Below are positions 62,139 through 64,000 of a stretch of 64,000 nucleotides of DNA, piece after piece. Under the pieces are notes generated by a model. It saw only the letters and a list, made by a program, of their open reading frames with translations. It was not told the DNA's origin and ran no database searches. The position numbers and the translations under genes are program-made. Position 1 is the stretch's first letter, and each line of letters starts with the position of its first letter. The DNA comes from JAJRRH01 sp047638815 (lineage in GTDB: Bacteria; Bacteroidota; Bacteroidia; Flavobacteriales_D; JABDKJ01). The stretch is taken from positions 6,713 through 70,712 of the forward strand of contig JBLIMR010000007.1 of assembly GCA_047638815.1 (NCBI GenBank), read 5' to 3'.

Positions 62139-62680
62139 ATCTTTGCAATTATCTTGCGGCTAACAACAAGGAACAACAGCGTTAGAAAAGTTGATAGCAT
62201 GAGCATGCTCAATACCGAAAAAAGTGCTTGCCCCTGTGGGGACAAAAATGGAGCAGTGGATTCGTTCTTTTTGGTAATGAAGTCGTCTAAGTTTTTTTCC
62301 TTAACAGAAGGATTCAATTCTTTGAATGCCTCAAAACTACCATGATATTCTAGAAACTCTTCTGGATGTATTTTGCTGCTTTCGATTTTATTTTGAATAA
62401 AGCCAGGATCAACCTGATAATAATAGACAAATATTCCTATTCCTACCAAGAGGACATATAGCGCAGCGGGCTTTAGAATGTCCTTAAACTGTTCTAGAAA
62501 TCCTCTATTGTTTAATGATTTTTTTAGATTGATGAGAATGATAATTAGAACGAATAGTACATTCAATCCCATACCCATCATGAAAAGATCCTTCCCGGGA
62601 TAAAAATTAAAGAGTATTATCTTAACAGCAAGCCACGCTATTGCTAAATAAATAGGTGGCTTGCTAAAGATTTTTTCCAT
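62135..62680 (-). CDS. Small polytopic membrane protein (DUF4199-like)
   Basis: 181 residues. Three hydrophobic helices (about 8-25, 33-50 and 70-87) are followed by a soluble segment of about 65 residues and a last helix (about 152-172). This layout and the NFYPGKDLF/YYQVDPGFIQ segments resemble DUF4199 proteins of Bacteroidota, whose role is unknown. It begins 22 bp after rho on the same strand. Confidence 0.65.
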   Translation of the reverse strand: MEKIFSKPPIYLAIAWLAVKIILFNFYPGKDLFMMGMGLNVLFVLIIILINLKKSLNNRGFLEQFKDILKPAALYVLLVGIGIFVYYYQVDPGFIQNKIESSKIHPEEFLEYHGSFEAFKELNPSVKEKNLDDFITKKNESTAPFLSPQGQALFSVLSMLMLSTFLTLLFLVVSRKIIAKI

Positions 62681-62702
62681 TAGGAAAATATTGTTGAATT
62701 GA

Positions 62703-64000
<1,298 letters not shown>

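Overview
The window is chromosomal DNA of an AT-rich member of the Bacteroidota, most likely the Flavobacteriales and close to the Crocinitomicaceae/Cryomorphaceae. This placement is inferred from several traits. Secreted proteins carry type IX secretion (T9SS) sorting domains of both type A and type B. There are choice-of-anchor-L proteins with SprB-like repeats, a PorP/SprF protein and a PorE-like OmpA protein. There is a GWxTD protein and a Rho factor with a long Asn-rich N-terminal extension. Promoters fit the Bacteroidota -7 box TAnnTTTG, and Shine-Dalgarno sequences are not obvious. I saw no tRNA, rRNA, CRISPR array, prophage or intact insertion sequence. Most of the window is housekeeping backbone with a few envelope and surface loci.

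Layout. 1-8.2 kb: the end of a FadL-like outer-membrane protein; a zinc-ribbon/Nif3 pair on the minus strand; then a plus-strand run lpxK, purine nucleoside phosphorylase, gatB, a TlpA-like lipoprotein, lpxH and a small unknown gene. 8.3-12.3 kb: sucA-sucB (2-oxoglutarate dehydrogenase E1 and E2). 12.3-19.5 kb, minus strand: the cell-shape operon mreB-mreC-mreD-PBP2-rodA, preceded by purH. 19.7-23.8 kb: a small membrane protein with an HEYGH motif, an operon of a TonB-plug-only protein, an ECF sigma factor and an anti-sigma-like TPR protein, then nfu and a gamma-carbonic-anhydrase-like gene. 23.9-28.9 kb, minus strand: a T9SS-exported beta-propeller protein, lipA, an outer-membrane protein of unknown role and a 43-residue lipoprotein.

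29.0-34.2 kb: a BamA/TamA-like protein, rmuC, a GWxTD lipoprotein and an RlmB-like methyltransferase. 34.4-44.2 kb: a surface-adhesion locus with a small secreted protein, a 2143-residue SprB-like adhesin, its PorP/SprF partner and a PorE-like OmpA lipoprotein. 44.2-51.3 kb: uvrA diverging from an ECF sigma gene, a 66-residue protein, and valS with a DksA/TraR-like gene. 51.4-60.8 kb: an endonuclease/exonuclease/phosphatase-family protein, a helical-repeat protein, a glycerophosphodiesterase, a second choice-of-anchor-L T9SS protein and an unknown exported protein. 60.8-64.0 kb: the muropeptide ligase Mpl, a small membrane protein, and rho running off the right edge.

The genes serve envelope building (lipid A, peptidoglycan elongation, muropeptide recycling, outer-membrane assembly), central metabolism (TCA cycle and lipoate, where LipA makes the cofactor that SucB needs), and T9SS-dependent surface display. 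No strong candidate for a wholly new defence or mobile system was seen. The least explained items are the plug-only/sigma/anti-sigma operon, the HEYGH membrane protein, the tiny lipoprotein, the repeated AATACAAT elements near 54 kb, and start-codon/promoter arrangements suggesting leaderless mRNAs and mis-callable TTG starts.
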